From NCBI RefSeq assembly GCF_016706325.1, contig NZ_JADJJX010000001.1, positions 744,001 to 808,000 of the forward strand: 64,000 bases of DNA, given 5' to 3'. How positions within the stretch are numbered: the stretch's first letter is position 1; each line of letters starts with the position of its first letter. Positions 15,430 to 24,621 of this stretch are shown piece after piece. The position numbers were made by a program, and so were the translations under genes. The DNA is from Methanothrix sp. Its GTDB lineage: Archaea > Halobacteriota > Methanosarcinia > Methanotrichales > Methanotrichaceae. The notes under the pieces are model-generated. The model made no database searches. It saw only the letters and a list, made by a program, of their open reading frames with translations, and had not been told where the DNA came from.

Positions 15430-17415
15430 TTATGGCTCCCGCCAGCCGTTCATATCCTGGAAGGGATGGCCATCCTTTCCCCTCCCTCCCTTAATCGCTC
15501 GGGGCCAGTTGCTGCTGGGGTTGCCCTTGGCTGAATGGTCGCTCCAGTAGTTTCCGCCTGTGCTGCTGCCAGCATCCCAGCTATTCTCTCCATCGGCATC
15601 GATCGAATGCTCTATATTGTCCAGGAAATTATTGTGATAGATCATATTCCCGGAAGAGAATGATACCCGGCAGCCCAGGGAATTGGAGATGATCTCATTT
15701 TGATAGATCTGGTTGTTGTCTGAGAGATTCAGCCAGATTCCTGTGACCAGGTTCTCCCGCACAGAATTGCCGCGGATGATATTCTCTTCGCCGGAGAGAA
15801 GGGAGATGCCGTTCTGTTCATTATAGGATGCATTGTTTCCCTCAATCAGGTTCCAGCCTGAGGCATAAAGAAAGATGCCGCTGTATCTGTTGCCCTGCAG
15901 AAGGTTGTCAAGGATCTCATTTCCAGAGGAGTTGATCAGCCTCATGCCAAAGCATCCTGAGATATTGCTATCTTTTATGCAATTGTTCATGGAATGGAAG
16001 AGGAAGACGGCATCCTGGGTCAGGCTGATATTCTCCACTGCTGTATTTCTGCAATAGGCCAGGGTGAGATGAGCCAGCTCTCTGTCCCGAATCTGTGCGC
16101 CTGAGCGATCAAACAGATAAGCAATGGGAACCATATCCACCAGGTTTGACTCATCTATGCTGTTATTGAAGCCTTCCTTATCCCCGCTCTCCACATAAAG
16201 GCTCCAGCTCACATTTTGAAAGCGATTGGCACAGAGCAGATTGGCCGGCGATTCAAGGAGCATAATGCCCTGCTGGCCATCGACGAACTCGTTTCTCAGG
16301 ATCTCGCAGTGAGAAGAGGATACTATCTGCATTGCAGTATCGCTTATGTCTGTAAATCTGTTCTCTGCAATCCGATTATAATCCCCTCCCCCCAGGTCAA
16401 GGGCGGCGGTGAGGCCGTCCATCTGGTTCCCAGTGATGGTGTTGCGGCTGGTGTTGTCCAATCTTATGCCATACTCTCCCTCTCTTATGCTATTGTTATT
16501 GATCTGCAACCCTATAGCATCCTGGATATAGAGGGCATTACTGCACCGGCTGATGTCGTTATACTGCAGGCTGTTGTTATGGCACTCCAAAGCAGCCAGA
16601 CCTATATGTCCGCCAATGATCTCGTTTCTCTGAAAATCAACCCCGCTCACATTGGCCAGCAGGGCGGCGCGGCTGGAGGGAAGGCCTCCATCCTCCATGC
16701 CGATCAGATTGCCGGCGACCGATATACTGCTGCCATTCAAGAGGAGTATGCCATAGCCCCGGCTGGTGATGTTGTTTCTCTGGATCTGCACCTGGCTGGA
16801 GTTATCAAGCCAAATGCCCCAATAGGCATCTGAGATGCTGTTCTCATTGATCCTGTTCCCATCTGACTCCCCCAGGAATATGGAGATATTGCAGCCGGCG
16901 AACTCATTTGCTGTTATGTTATTGTTGCGGGAGGAGTCCCTCAATGCCACCCCTCCCTGGCAGCCTTTTATCAGATTTCCGGTAATTGAGTTCCCCTCTG
17001 AGCCAGTGGCAAGTATTGCCGGGCTGGCATCTTCGAATGCATTGTTCTTAATACTGTTTCCCCGGGAGAGGAGATTGATTGCTGCCCCTGAATATCCCTG
17101 AAAGGTAAGCCCTTCCAGCAGGCACCCATCTGAAGATACTGTGACTCCCGTCTCCTTGCCACTGCCGTGGAGGATTATCGGGCCGCTCTCCCCTAGAAGG
17201 GGCATAATGCTGAGGCTCTTGTTGAGGATGATCTCCCCGCTATAGTCTCCCGGCCTGACATATATCGTATCGCCATCATTGGCCTGTGCCACTGCCTCCT
17301 GGATCGTTCTGTAATTGGAGTGACCGTCATCATCTACAATATGAGTTCTTATGCCATCAACAGGAGTAAACCATATGAGAATAGCTATGAGGATGATCAA
17401 TGGTATTCTTGGCAT
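15430..17415 (-). CDS. Secreted NosD-like right-handed beta-helix protein
   Basis: A secreted protein of about 661 residues. The N-terminal hydrophobic stretch IPLIILIAILIWF ending PVDG is the signal peptide. The rest is a long series of short turns rich in Asn, Gly and Ile (for example NSITGNLIKGC, NRINENSISD, NTITGNQMDG), the PbH1 repeats of the NosD/CASH parallel beta-helix. The start TIQEAVAQANDGDTIYVRPGDY is the typical first coil. Such proteins often bind surface carbohydrates or act in copper loading of nitrous oxide reductase; no nos genes are here, so a surface role is favoured. A TATA element at 17438-17446 would place the transcript start almost on ATG 17415, a leaderless message. 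Confidence 0.88.
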   Translation of the reverse strand: MPRIPLIILIAILIWFTPVDGIRTHIVDDDGHSNYRTIQEAVAQANDGDTIYVRPGDYSGEIILNKSLSIMPLLGESGPIILHGSGKETGVTVSSDGCLLEGLTFQGYSGAAINLLSRGNSIKNNAFEDASPAILATGSEGNSITGNLIKGCQGGVALRDSSRNNNITANEFAGCNISIFLGESDGNRINENSISDAYWGIWLDNSSQVQIQRNNITSRGYGILLLNGSSISVAGNLIGMEDGGLPSSRAALLANVSGVDFQRNEIIGGHIGLAALECHNNSLQYNDISRCSNALYIQDAIGLQINNNSIREGEYGIRLDNTSRNTITGNQMDGLTAALDLGGGDYNRIAENRFTDISDTAMQIVSSSHCEILRNEFVDGQQGIMLLESPANLLCANRFQNVSWSLYVESGDKEGFNNSIDESNLVDMVPIAYLFDRSGAQIRDRELAHLTLAYCRNTAVENISLTQDAVFLFHSMNNCIKDSNISGCFGMRLINSSGNEILDNLLQGNRYSGIFLYASGWNLIEGNNASYNEQNGISLLSGEENIIRGNSVRENLVTGIWLNLSDNNQIYQNEIISNSLGCRVSFSSGNMIYHNNFLDNIEHSIDADGENSWDAGSSTGGNYWSDHSAKGNPSSNWPRAIKGGRGKDGHPFQDMNGWREP

Positions 17416-17782
17416 GAGTACTACTTGCCAAGGCACCTTTTATAGTTAATGCATTTGGCGGGGATCAGATCTTCACCAAACCCCTTTATTTCCAGTGGAA
17501 AAACCAAATCAGATTTCTTGCCTTGATGGACATAAAATCTGGGAAAATTGTATCAAACTGAATGATTTACAGATAATGTTATTTCGTAAGTTATATATCA
17601 GAGAGGGCATGGTCTGCTCTTTCAGAGCCTTTTATTTCATTGATCCACCGCTAATAATTTTTTATCGAAATTTATTATAAAATGCATTTCCTTCATTTTG
17701 CTAAAGGGCTCAGTCCATCAAACACAGCAGACCCAGTTAATCAGCGAATGCGAAAGGATAAACCTTATCTACTTCTCCACCC
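17416..17782. other. AT-rich intergenic region
   Basis: This stretch has lower GC than its surroundings. It contains the TATA-like TTTTATAG (17438-17446, minus-strand element CTATAAAA) for the beta-helix gene and, near the other end, AT-rich DNA that could hold the promoter of the DUF2116 gene. A 61-codon plus-strand reading at 17495-17680 has no recognisable features and no ribosome site. I see nothing else. Confidence 0.5.
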
Positions 17783-18001
17783 ATGCTTTTGATGGACGAT
17801 GATCAGATGACAGAGATTCAGCCGCACAAACACTGCCTTGTCTGTGGCAATTCCGTGCGCGCAGACGAGAACTTCTGCGATGAGCTCTGCGAATCGAAGT
17901 ATAAGTCGGCGCAAAAGAGGCAGCAGATTCTGTTTATAATATTTATATTAATAATGATGTTGATATTGTTTATGCCGTCTATTCTCAAAACCGCTGGGTG
18001 A
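17783..18001 (+). CDS. DUF2116 zinc-ribbon membrane protein
   Basis: A 72-residue protein with a treble-clef-like zinc ribbon, HKHCLVCGNSVRADENFCDELCESKY, four cysteines in two pairs, followed by one C-terminal membrane helix (ILFIIFILIMMLILFM). This is the archaeal DUF2116 pattern, function unknown. Starts at 17783, 17792 or 17807 are all possible; none has a strong ribosome site. The next gene begins three bases after the stop, so the two are probably co-transcribed. Confidence 0.83.
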   Translation: MLLMDDDQMTEIQPHKHCLVCGNSVRADENFCDELCESKYKSAQKRQQILFIIFILIMMLILFMPSILKTAG

Positions 18002-18004
18002 AAG

Positions 18005-18460
18005 ATGAGACAAGCAGTGATAATTCTGGTATTATTGGCGGCAATCGCCTTCTCCTCATGTGGCAGTGCCAGGGGTGACTATATCAAGGTCCGGGATGTT
18101 ACAATGCACCTGGAGGGGGATCGCGCCACCTTCGATCTCAATTATACCCTTGATACCTTTGCCCGTCTCTATGTACTCGCACTGGGGGCCAGGCAGCTTG
18201 AACCGGATCTGATCTCCTTTTTGGGCGGATACAAGGATGTGAAGCTCATAAAAGCAGATGAGAGTAGAGCCTCTCTACAGGTCAACGGGGCAGGAAAGAA
18301 TCTGGACAATTGCTACCTGTTCTACTCCCGCCCCTTCGGCAGCAAGGATAAGCCGCTGAAGAGGGGGGTGGAGAGGCTCTCTGTGGTTTATCCCGGGGGC
18401 AAGGTCGATACATTTTACAATGTCAACTCCACTCAGAATGTCTTCTATGAGGCCGACTAG
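18005..18460 (+). CDS. Secreted protein of unknown function
   Basis: A 151-residue protein with a signal peptide (AVIILVLLAAIAFSSCGSARG). The Ser-Ser-Cys-Gly at its end is compatible with a lipobox-like site, but archaeal lipoproteins are rarely proven. The mature part looks beta-rich (YIKVRDVTMHLEGDRATFDLNYTLDTF) and ends near KVDTFYNVNSTQNVFYEAD. I recognise similar proteins in methanogens only as hypothetical. It follows the DUF2116 gene with a three-base gap. Confidence 0.75.
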   Translation: MRQAVIILVLLAAIAFSSCGSARGDYIKVRDVTMHLEGDRATFDLNYTLDTFARLYVLALGARQLEPDLISFLGGYKDVKLIKADESRASLQVNGAGKNLDNCYLFYSRPFGSKDKPLKRGVERLSVVYPGGKVDTFYNVNSTQNVFYEAD

Positions 18461-18742
18461 CAGGCCGGCCATGTTGAGGCCAAGCCTTTAAATTGGGCTC
18501 TGTCCTCAGCATGGCACTACTCCTGATTGCGATTGAGCCACCATCGTGGCTCTGCCCCTGATTGGCACTGAGCTATCAGGACAGCCAGATATGGACATTT
18601 GTAATAAATCAAAATAGATGGCGAATAGTTCACGTTTTGTGCTATAATCCCTCATCTGTGCCATAGATATTTAAATTATAAGGGCTAATAAGCAGAGATC
18701 ATAGCATCTTATTGAACATAAGAACTATAGGAGCGTGGAGGT

Positions 18743-18997
18743 ATGAAGAGAAATAGAGAAGAGATAATTTCCCAGATCCTGAGCATCTGCATGGATGGGG
18801 CTATCAAGACCCGTGTCGTATATAAGGCAAACCTGAATTTTAAGACTGTAGAGCCTTATCTGGAACTTCTGATAAAGAACAAGCTCTTGAAGGTCCAGCC
18901 TGGGAAAAGGACATTCTATGAAACTACAAAAAAAGGCGAAAATCTTTTGAAAGCTATGGAAAATGTAAATAAAGTGATGGGATTCAAATCGCTTTAG
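18743..18997 (+). CDS. ArnR1-like winged-helix regulator
   Basis: An 84-residue winged-helix protein: helix 1 REEIISQILSICMDG, helix-turn-helix AIKTRVVYKANLNFKTVEPYLELLIKNKLL, and wing VQPGKRTFYETTKKGENLL. This is the archaeal ArnR1-like winged-helix pattern (often listed as a predicted transcription regulator). Single domain, no ligand-binding part, so it may work with a partner. GGAGG at 18737 precedes the ATG at 18743 closely. A TATA-like TTTAAATTATAA lies near 18670. Confidence 0.85.
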   Translation: MKRNREEIISQILSICMDGAIKTRVVYKANLNFKTVEPYLELLIKNKLLKVQPGKRTFYETTKKGENLLKAMENVNKVMGFKSL

Positions 18998-19206
18998 GCT
19001 TTAAAGCCCAATAGATTTCAGCCTCAATTGTGTCCGATGGGCAGTGGGCTGCAGAGCACACCCATCGCATATCCGCGGATGGCCAGATCGCTCTATCCGC
19101 AATTCATTATTCCGGATGGATATGATCGAATCCAGCAGGTCGGACTGAGGATAACAGACGGGGAGTGTATTCTGCCTCGCCAGCTCAAAATCACAGAGAG
19201 GGAGCT

Positions 19207-19383
19207 TCAGAAGAGCACCTCATTCAATAGGCTCTTCTGGGAGGGGACAAGATCGATGCGTTCCGTTTTTTGGCTCTGCAGGAATGCAATGCGCAGATCT
19301 ATCTTCTGGATCTCACACTCCATCCTCATGATCCTCCCAATAAGAAGCTCGCGCCTTTGAAGCAGTGCTTCCATCTCATTCAT
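19207..19383 (-). CDS. Small coiled-coil protein, hypothetical
   Basis: A 58-residue protein predicted as one long helix with heptad-like spacing (EALLQRRELLIGRIMRMECE then IQKIDLRIAFLQSQKTE). ATG 19383 is preferred because GAGGTGA lies six bases before it. No family is recognised. A plus-strand reading across the same DNA lacks a good start. The composition and ribosome site favour a real gene but it is not certain. Confidence 0.5.
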   Translation of the reverse strand: MNEMEALLQRRELLIGRIMRMECEIQKIDLRIAFLQSQKTERIDLVPSQKSLLNEVLF

Positions 19384-19873
19384 TGCCCTCACCTCGGCTT
19401 TCCCTCTTCCCCATGCACCTAAAACACAGGCCTAAGATGCAACCAGGCCTGAGATGTAAGCCTTCATTCTCGGTTTGGACATATTTGTATAAGTGTTTTA
19501 TGACACAGATTGAGAATTATAGTACATAATGCGAACAATAAAACAGTTTGAAATAATTTGCCTTGAGCTGAATTGTGTGGTGATGTGCCTGCAGAAAAAC
19601 AGCTCTTCACTGAATTGTATAGTCGATTTACGGAGGGGAGCTTTCTCTGTGCCCTATGAAAATGATGCTGCTGTCGCCGTCTTGCTGCCATTTTCATTCT
19701 TTGAGGGCGAATATCACACCTGCCTTTAAAAAAACCATGCTGTCTTGAGATGAGGCCCAAGCATTCCGATTTCAAATCCCATGCCTCCGTTTTAATGACT
19801 GTTCTATCGGGCATCGAAGGCCTTATCTCTAAGGAAAAATGCATAGAAAATCTGCTTGGAGCTGAAAAAAATC
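19384..19873. other. Intergenic region before the phosphorylase gene
   Basis: Nearly 490 bases without a convincing gene. Short readings on both strands lack ribosome sites and family features. A TATA-like stretch (TATTTGTATAAG) lies at about 19480-19495. The final part has weak GGAG before the ATG at 19874. The two phrases GAGCTGAATTGTGT and CACTGAATTGTAT at about 19566 and 19606 are similar but short. Confidence 0.45.
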
Positions 19874-22063
19874 ATGAGAGGCATCAGAGACAAATTTCCC
19901 CATCTGCCGGAGAGGATCGCAGGATTAAGAGAGTTGGCCTACAACCTTTGGTGGAGCTGGCACCCAGAGGGCAGGATGCTGTTCAAGCTCCTGCACAGAC
20001 AGGGCTGGCATCTGAGCAATCACAATCCAGTCAAGATGCTCAACCAGATGGATGCTCATATGCTCAAGACAGCATCTACTGATACTCACTTCCTGAGGCA
20101 TTACGATTCTGTGATGGCCAGATTCGAAGGGTATATGGAGCCTGCCAGCAGTTGGTTTTCTGCTGAGGGTCGCGAGCTGGATAAATGCGCCATCGCCTAC
20201 TTCTCTGCCGAATATGGCCTGCATCATGCCCTGCCATTTTATGCCGGAGGCTTGGGATTTTTGGCTGGAGATTACCTGAAAGAGTGCAGCGACCTGGGAA
20301 TCCCCCTGGTGGGTGTGGGGTTCATGTACCCCCAGGGCTACCTCCGTCAGTTGGTCTCTGCAGATGGCTGGCAGGTTGGCGCATGCGAGATGCTGGACCG
20401 GGAGAATGCACCCATTCACAAGCTGATGGACGAGAATGGAGAGCCTTTATCGATCAGGGTTCCCGTCATGGATCCTCCAATCACCCTTGAGGTCTGGATG
20501 GTCCAGGTGGGGAGGACCAAGCTCTATCTGATCGATACATCAAGCCAGGCCAATGAGCCACAGAACAGGATCATCTCCGACCGGCTCTACACCGGCGACC
20601 GGGAGATGCGATTGCGCCAGGAGATAGTACTGGGAATCGGTGGGGCGAGGATACTGCGAGCCCTGGGCGAGGACTATGCCGTCCTTCACCTGAATGAGGG
20701 CCATCCAGCATTCGCTGTGCTGGAGAGGATCAGAGAGAAGGTCGAGCGGGGAATGAGCTATCACGATGCCTCCAGGCTGGTCAGAGATACCACCCTGTTT
20801 ACCACCCACACCCCAGTTCCTGCGGGCCATGATGCCTTTGCCTATCCGCTCTTAGAGAAGTACCTCTCATCCTATCTTCCCACCCTGGATCTGTCCATGG
20901 AGGAGTTCATAGAACTGGGGCTGAACCCCACCCGGCCCGGTGAGTTCAATATGACCGCCTTCGCCCTCAGGAGCTCAGCCTACCGCAATGCTGTGAGCAG
21001 GAGGCATGGAGAGGTGAGCCGGAGCATGTGGCAGCCTCTATGGCCCAACCTCCCTGTAGATCAGATCCCCATCGATCATGTCACCAATGGCATTCACGTC
21101 CCCTCCTGGATCGATCGCCGCCTGGGTTCAGAAATCCTGTGCCGCTACATGGGCCGGACCTGGCTGGAAGAGCATGATGAGAGCCGCATCTGGAATCTGG
21201 TCTGTGAGATCCCCGACGAGGTGCTCTGGAACCATCATAATTCCATGAAGAGCATGCTGATCACCAAGATAAAGGAACGGGCACGGAACAAATGGCTGGA
21301 AGGGGGAGCCGAACCGGGACAGATCATGGCCTCAGGAGTGCTTCTGGATCCTTCTGCCCTCACCTTGGGGTTTGCCAGGCGCTTTGCCTCTTACAAGCGG
21401 CCCACTCTCCTCTTGCAGGATATCGACCGGCTGAGACGGATTCTCAATGATCCCTGGAAGCCGGTGCAGATCATATTCGCCGGAAAGGCGCATACGGACG
21501 ACGATCAGAGCAAGATGCTATTGCAGCAGGTATTCAATGCCGCCAAGGACAGAGCATCAGGTGGCAGGATCGCATTTGTCGAGGACTACGATGAGCTGCT
21601 GGCCCAGTATCTGGTGCACGGGGTTGATGTCTGGGTGAACAATCCCATTCCTCCCATGGAGGCGAGCGGGACCAGCGGGATGAAGGCCTCAATAAATGGC
21701 GTCCCCCAGCTCTCCATACTGGATGGCTGGTGGATTGAGGGATACAATGGCAAGAACGGCTGGGCGTTCTCGGGAGCAGAGGACGGATTGGATAGAGATG
21801 CAAAGGACGCAGCCTCAATCTATACCCTCTTGGAGAAGGAGATCGTGCCTCTTTACTATAACATTGCTGAGGACGGCATTCCTCATGGCTGGGTGACAGT
21901 GATGAAGGAGGCCATCAGGATGAATGGCCCGAACTTCTCTGCTGCCCGCATGGCCAAGGAGTATGCAGATAAGTTCTACCATCCGGCCATCGATGCTTAT
22001 ATGATGGAAAAGAGGAGAAGAGAGAGGGGATTCATAAAGCAGGATCATTTTGGAAAGTTCTGA
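19874..22063 (+). CDS. glgP: Alpha-glucan (glycogen) phosphorylase, GT35 family
   Basis: The enzyme releases glucose 1-phosphate from glycogen-type glucans using pyridoxal phosphate. The 729-residue protein has the short form of the family with an N-terminal DUF3417-like part (LRELAYNLWWSWHPEG). Catalytic landmarks are YFSAEYGLHHALPFYAGGLG, TLFTTHTPVPAGHDAF, and the PLP-binding ASGTSGMKASINGVPQLS near residue 595 with its Schiff-base lysine in GMK. FARRFASYKRPTLL is the phosphate-contact region. ATG 19874 or an upstream TTG at 19856 may be used. Its 3' end overlaps the convergent aconitase X small-subunit gene by 32 bases. Confidence 0.95.
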   Translation: MRGIRDKFPHLPERIAGLRELAYNLWWSWHPEGRMLFKLLHRQGWHLSNHNPVKMLNQMDAHMLKTASTDTHFLRHYDSVMARFEGYMEPASSWFSAEGRELDKCAIAYFSAEYGLHHALPFYAGGLGFLAGDYLKECSDLGIPLVGVGFMYPQGYLRQLVSADGWQVGACEMLDRENAPIHKLMDENGEPLSIRVPVMDPPITLEVWMVQVGRTKLYLIDTSSQANEPQNRIISDRLYTGDREMRLRQEIVLGIGGARILRALGEDYAVLHLNEGHPAFAVLERIREKVERGMSYHDASRLVRDTTLFTTHTPVPAGHDAFAYPLLEKYLSSYLPTLDLSMEEFIELGLNPTRPGEFNMTAFALRSSAYRNAVSRRHGEVSRSMWQPLWPNLPVDQIPIDHVTNGIHVPSWIDRRLGSEILCRYMGRTWLEEHDESRIWNLVCEIPDEVLWNHHNSMKSMLITKIKERARNKWLEGGAEPGQIMASGVLLDPSALTLGFARRFASYKRPTLLLQDIDRLRRILNDPWKPVQIIFAGKAHTDDDQSKMLLQQVFNAAKDRASGGRIAFVEDYDELLAQYLVHGVDVWVNNPIPPMEASGTSGMKASINGVPQLSILDGWWIEGYNGKNGWAFSGAEDGLDRDAKDAASIYTLLEKEIVPLYYNIAEDGIPHGWVTVMKEAIRMNGPNFSAARMAKEYADKFYHPAIDAYMMEKRRRERGFIKQDHFGKF

Positions 22064-22454
22064 TTCGTACCCTCTCCCGGTCGGAATCAACCTCAATGCA
22101 GCTTCCATTCTTCACCTGGAGGAGATCGGCCGGCACCCTATCCACCAGAGGGATGCCGCTGATGATGGCCCCTACAGCCACAATGGGCTCGGAGCGGAGA
22201 TTGATCATGGCTGCCGGGGCCAGACCTCTCTTCTTCAGTTGATAGATGACATAAGAGCCCACTGTAGAGCCCTTTCCTCCGGGGAATATGAGCACCTTGC
22301 CACTGATCTTCTGGCCGTACAGCTCGTGGCCGGGGTCGACCACCATCCCCGTTCTGGGGTCGACATTGCCCAGGAATGAGATGGCCATCCTCGTGGTCAG
22401 AGCAGGCCCGCTGGCAAATCCTGAGGCCACCTTATGGCAGGGAACCTCCCTCAT
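22032..22454 (-). CDS. Aconitase X small (swivel) subunit, DUF126
   Basis: A 140-residue DUF126 protein, the swivel subunit of aconitase X. In archaea the complex is known as phosphomevalonate dehydratase of the modified mevalonate pathway. Conserved pieces are HKVASGFASGPALTT, GKVLIFPGGKGSTVGSYVIYQL and INLRSEPIVAVGAIISGIPLVD. ATG 22454 overlaps the large-subunit stop as ATGA, with AGGAGG just before, so the subunits are made in a coupled way. The gene's end overlaps glgP by 32 bases in convergent orientation. Confidence 0.92.
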   Translation of the reverse strand: MREVPCHKVASGFASGPALTTRMAISFLGNVDPRTGMVVDPGHELYGQKISGKVLIFPGGKGSTVGSYVIYQLKKRGLAPAAMINLRSEPIVAVGAIISGIPLVDRVPADLLQVKNGSCIEVDSDRERVRIRTFQNDPAL

Positions 22455-23641
22455 CTCCTCCTCCCCAAAGCGACATCGATGCACTCTTCCAGGCTGCCGA
22501 AGGCGGCATCCACCCCCCCCAGCCCGGGCAGGTAGACCAGAGCCTTGCCCGAGTTGACCATCATCCTTCCAAACCCCTCTGTGGCCGGTGAGACCACCAT
22601 GCAGGTATCACAAAATACCCGGGCCCCGGAGGACTCTATCCTTTCCACCAGCTCTGGGCATGAGTCTCTGATCTTGCGGGCAGTGCAGACCCACATCTCC
22701 CTTTGAACCCTCTGCCCGGCCAGGAGGTCGGCTATCCTCTCCAGCTCCTCTCGAGAGCAGTGAGGGCATCCCAGGGCCACTATATCGGCATCAGCTCCTC
22801 TGCTCTCCTCATAGACCGCCTCGATCTCCTCCTTCTCAATGCTGATCCTCTCACATCCATCATGATCTGCCGCGGAACCGGGGGGAACGGGCGGACCGGG
22901 GGTGACGCCATCCACATAGTAGAGAGCCACTGAGCCACTGGCAGCCATCGCCGCCCCCAGAGCCTTCAGCTCATCCCTGCTGGGCGTGGACCGGAGCCGG
23001 AAGAGAGGAACACCATCACCCACCTCTCTGCCAGCCAGAAGTCCAAGGGCGCCATAGTCAGAGCCCGCGAGATCCGCCTTCACCTCGATGATATGGCTGG
23101 GCTGGCGGTTGATATCCAGATGGTAGCCGTACAGAGCAGTCTTGCCGATCAGAGCGGCAGCCAGAGCAGAGGGGCCTCCCTCTCGATTGCTTCTGGCGCC
23201 GATAACTGAATTGGCATAAGAGACCGCCGAGGACTCGCTCCAGGCCAGATGGTCATCTCTTTGGGCCAGGTCGTCGTAGATCTGGTAGGGGGTGCAGGTG
23301 CAGTCGACTGTCACTCCCAGCCGGCGGTAGGCCTCGATGATCTCCTTCTGCTTGGAGGCGAACTGCTCACTGATCCCCATATCCTGCCAACAATAAAGGT
23401 CCATGCCGGCGGGATTTAGAATGCTGGGGACGACCACCTCTCCCTCAAGATCGGATATCCATTCCAGGCCAGCATCTCCGATATTCTTATAGGATACCCC
23501 GGCAATCTGCACCGATTTCACCTGAACGAGCCTCTCTGCCCCGTAGATGTCGCCCAGGGCTACCAGGATCTCCATCATCCGGCGAAGGGTCTCACCCCGA
23601 TCTCCCCGGTATACAGCCTCTTCATCGCGAGAGAGATACAT
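22451..23641 (-). CDS. Aconitase X catalytic subunit (archaeal phosphomevalonate dehydratase, large)
   Basis: A 396-residue aconitase X (DUF521) protein. The expected enzyme dehydrates (R)-5-phosphomevalonate to trans-anhydromevalonate phosphate at a [4Fe-4S] cluster; the other known activity in this family, hydroxyproline dehydration, is a less likely alternative in a methanogen. Cluster cysteines fit CTCTPYQ, ALGCPHCSREEL and FCDTCMVVSP. Other signatures are YANSVIGARSNREGGPSALA and YGYHLD. The protein starts MYLSRDEEAVYRGDRG, the normal family start. It lies 53 bases after the MtrH homologue on the same strand, so it may share a transcript with the methyltransferase genes. Confidence 0.92.
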   Translation of the reverse strand: MYLSRDEEAVYRGDRGETLRRMMEILVALGDIYGAERLVQVKSVQIAGVSYKNIGDAGLEWISDLEGEVVVPSILNPAGMDLYCWQDMGISEQFASKQKEIIEAYRRLGVTVDCTCTPYQIYDDLAQRDDHLAWSESSAVSYANSVIGARSNREGGPSALAAALIGKTALYGYHLDINRQPSHIIEVKADLAGSDYGALGLLAGREVGDGVPLFRLRSTPSRDELKALGAAMAASGSVALYYVDGVTPGPPVPPGSAADHDGCERISIEKEEIEAVYEESRGADADIVALGCPHCSREELERIADLLAGQRVQREMWVCTARKIRDSCPELVERIESSGARVFCDTCMVVSPATEGFGRMMVNSGKALVYLPGLGGVDAAFGSLEECIDVALGRRR

Positions 23642-23694
23642 GCACTGGATACCTCCTCCTGAGTATTAATCCTTTCCAGATACACCGCCGGGGG

Positions 23695-24618
23695 CTATAC
23701 CAGCCGGAAGAGGGGATGAGTGGCCTCGGGATAGACCTCCAGGTCCCTTACCGCCTCTGCCACCAGGATGTCGGCCATAGCCGCGGCCGGAAAGATGACC
23801 TCACCGCTCTCAATGGGGCCGTAGAGGAGAAAGTCGCCCCCCATGGCCAGCTGCATGCAGGCAGCAGCAGCATCGCAACAACTGCGGTTGATTCTATCCC
23901 TCCCCTTGAGCCACTGCCAGGAGCTGATGGCATTATGAATTCCCGAGCCCACAGGCAGCCCCAGGCGGGACTTGGCGACTACAGAAAAGCGCAGAGAAGA
24001 GCCCGCCCCGTTTCCCATGGGCATCACACCCGGATCGATGAGAATGTTGCTTATCCCAAGCCTTCTGGCCAGGGGGACGAGCCCCTCATCCTTCACCCGG
24101 CCACCGTTCTCCAGGATCTGCATCCCCCCCTCCACCCCCGGCTCGCCCGGGTTGTAGGCGAGGATGATGGCGCTGTCAACCTCGTTATCCAGCAAAGCCC
24201 TGGCCTCGGCCTCGTCGGTGGCTATGCTTATGCTGTTGAATATGGCCCTATCGGCATACCCCAGCTCCGAGAGCAGAGATAGGGCTGCAGAGCGAGTGCT
24301 CTTCTCAGCCGAGTCGATGATGAAGGGCCCAGACCAGATCCCCTCTATGAAATCCAGATATCTCAGCAGGGCAGAAGCTGTCCGGGCATAGATATGAGGG
24401 ACAAAAGGGCATCCCGTCTCCCCGGAGAGCTCGGACTGGCGGAGCATCATCCTCTCTGCTGCAGAGCGATCGAATCTGCCCTTTTCATCATCCTCGACAA
24501 TTCTGTGCCCCTGATAGAAGATGGTGCCGCAAAGGACGGTGGGCAGCAATCCAGGCTGCCCTCCAAACCTCACCCCGGCCACATTGACTATCGATTGCCC
24601 ATTCTTGAAACGGAACAT
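23695..24618 (-). CDS. mtxH: MtrH-family methyltransferase (MtxH-like)
   Basis: A 307-residue homologue of tetrahydromethanopterin S-methyltransferase subunit H, which transfers a methyl group between H4MPT and a corrinoid protein. It starts MFRFKNGQSIVNVAGVRFGG followed by QPGLLPTVLCGTIFYQGHRIV, the MtrH N terminus; later FIIDSAEK, NSISIATDEAEA and ILAYNPGEPGVEGG agree. It is not in an mtrEDCBAFGH cluster; the gene before it is a soluble MtrA homologue only three bases away. This matches the mtxA-mtxH arrangement described for Methanosarcina barkeri; mtxX is absent here. It probably works with a corrinoid pathway other than the main energy-conserving one. Confidence 0.87.
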   Translation of the reverse strand: MFRFKNGQSIVNVAGVRFGGQPGLLPTVLCGTIFYQGHRIVEDDEKGRFDRSAAERMMLRQSELSGETGCPFVPHIYARTASALLRYLDFIEGIWSGPFIIDSAEKSTRSAALSLLSELGYADRAIFNSISIATDEAEARALLDNEVDSAIILAYNPGEPGVEGGMQILENGGRVKDEGLVPLARRLGISNILIDPGVMPMGNGAGSSLRFSVVAKSRLGLPVGSGIHNAISSWQWLKGRDRINRSCCDAAAACMQLAMGGDFLLYGPIESGEVIFPAAAMADILVAEAVRDLEVYPEATHPLFRLV

Positions 24619-24621
24619 ATC

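Noticed and set aside
17495..17680. 61-codon plus-strand reading in an AT-rich gap
   Set aside because: No ribosome site, no family features, and AT-rich promoter-like composition.
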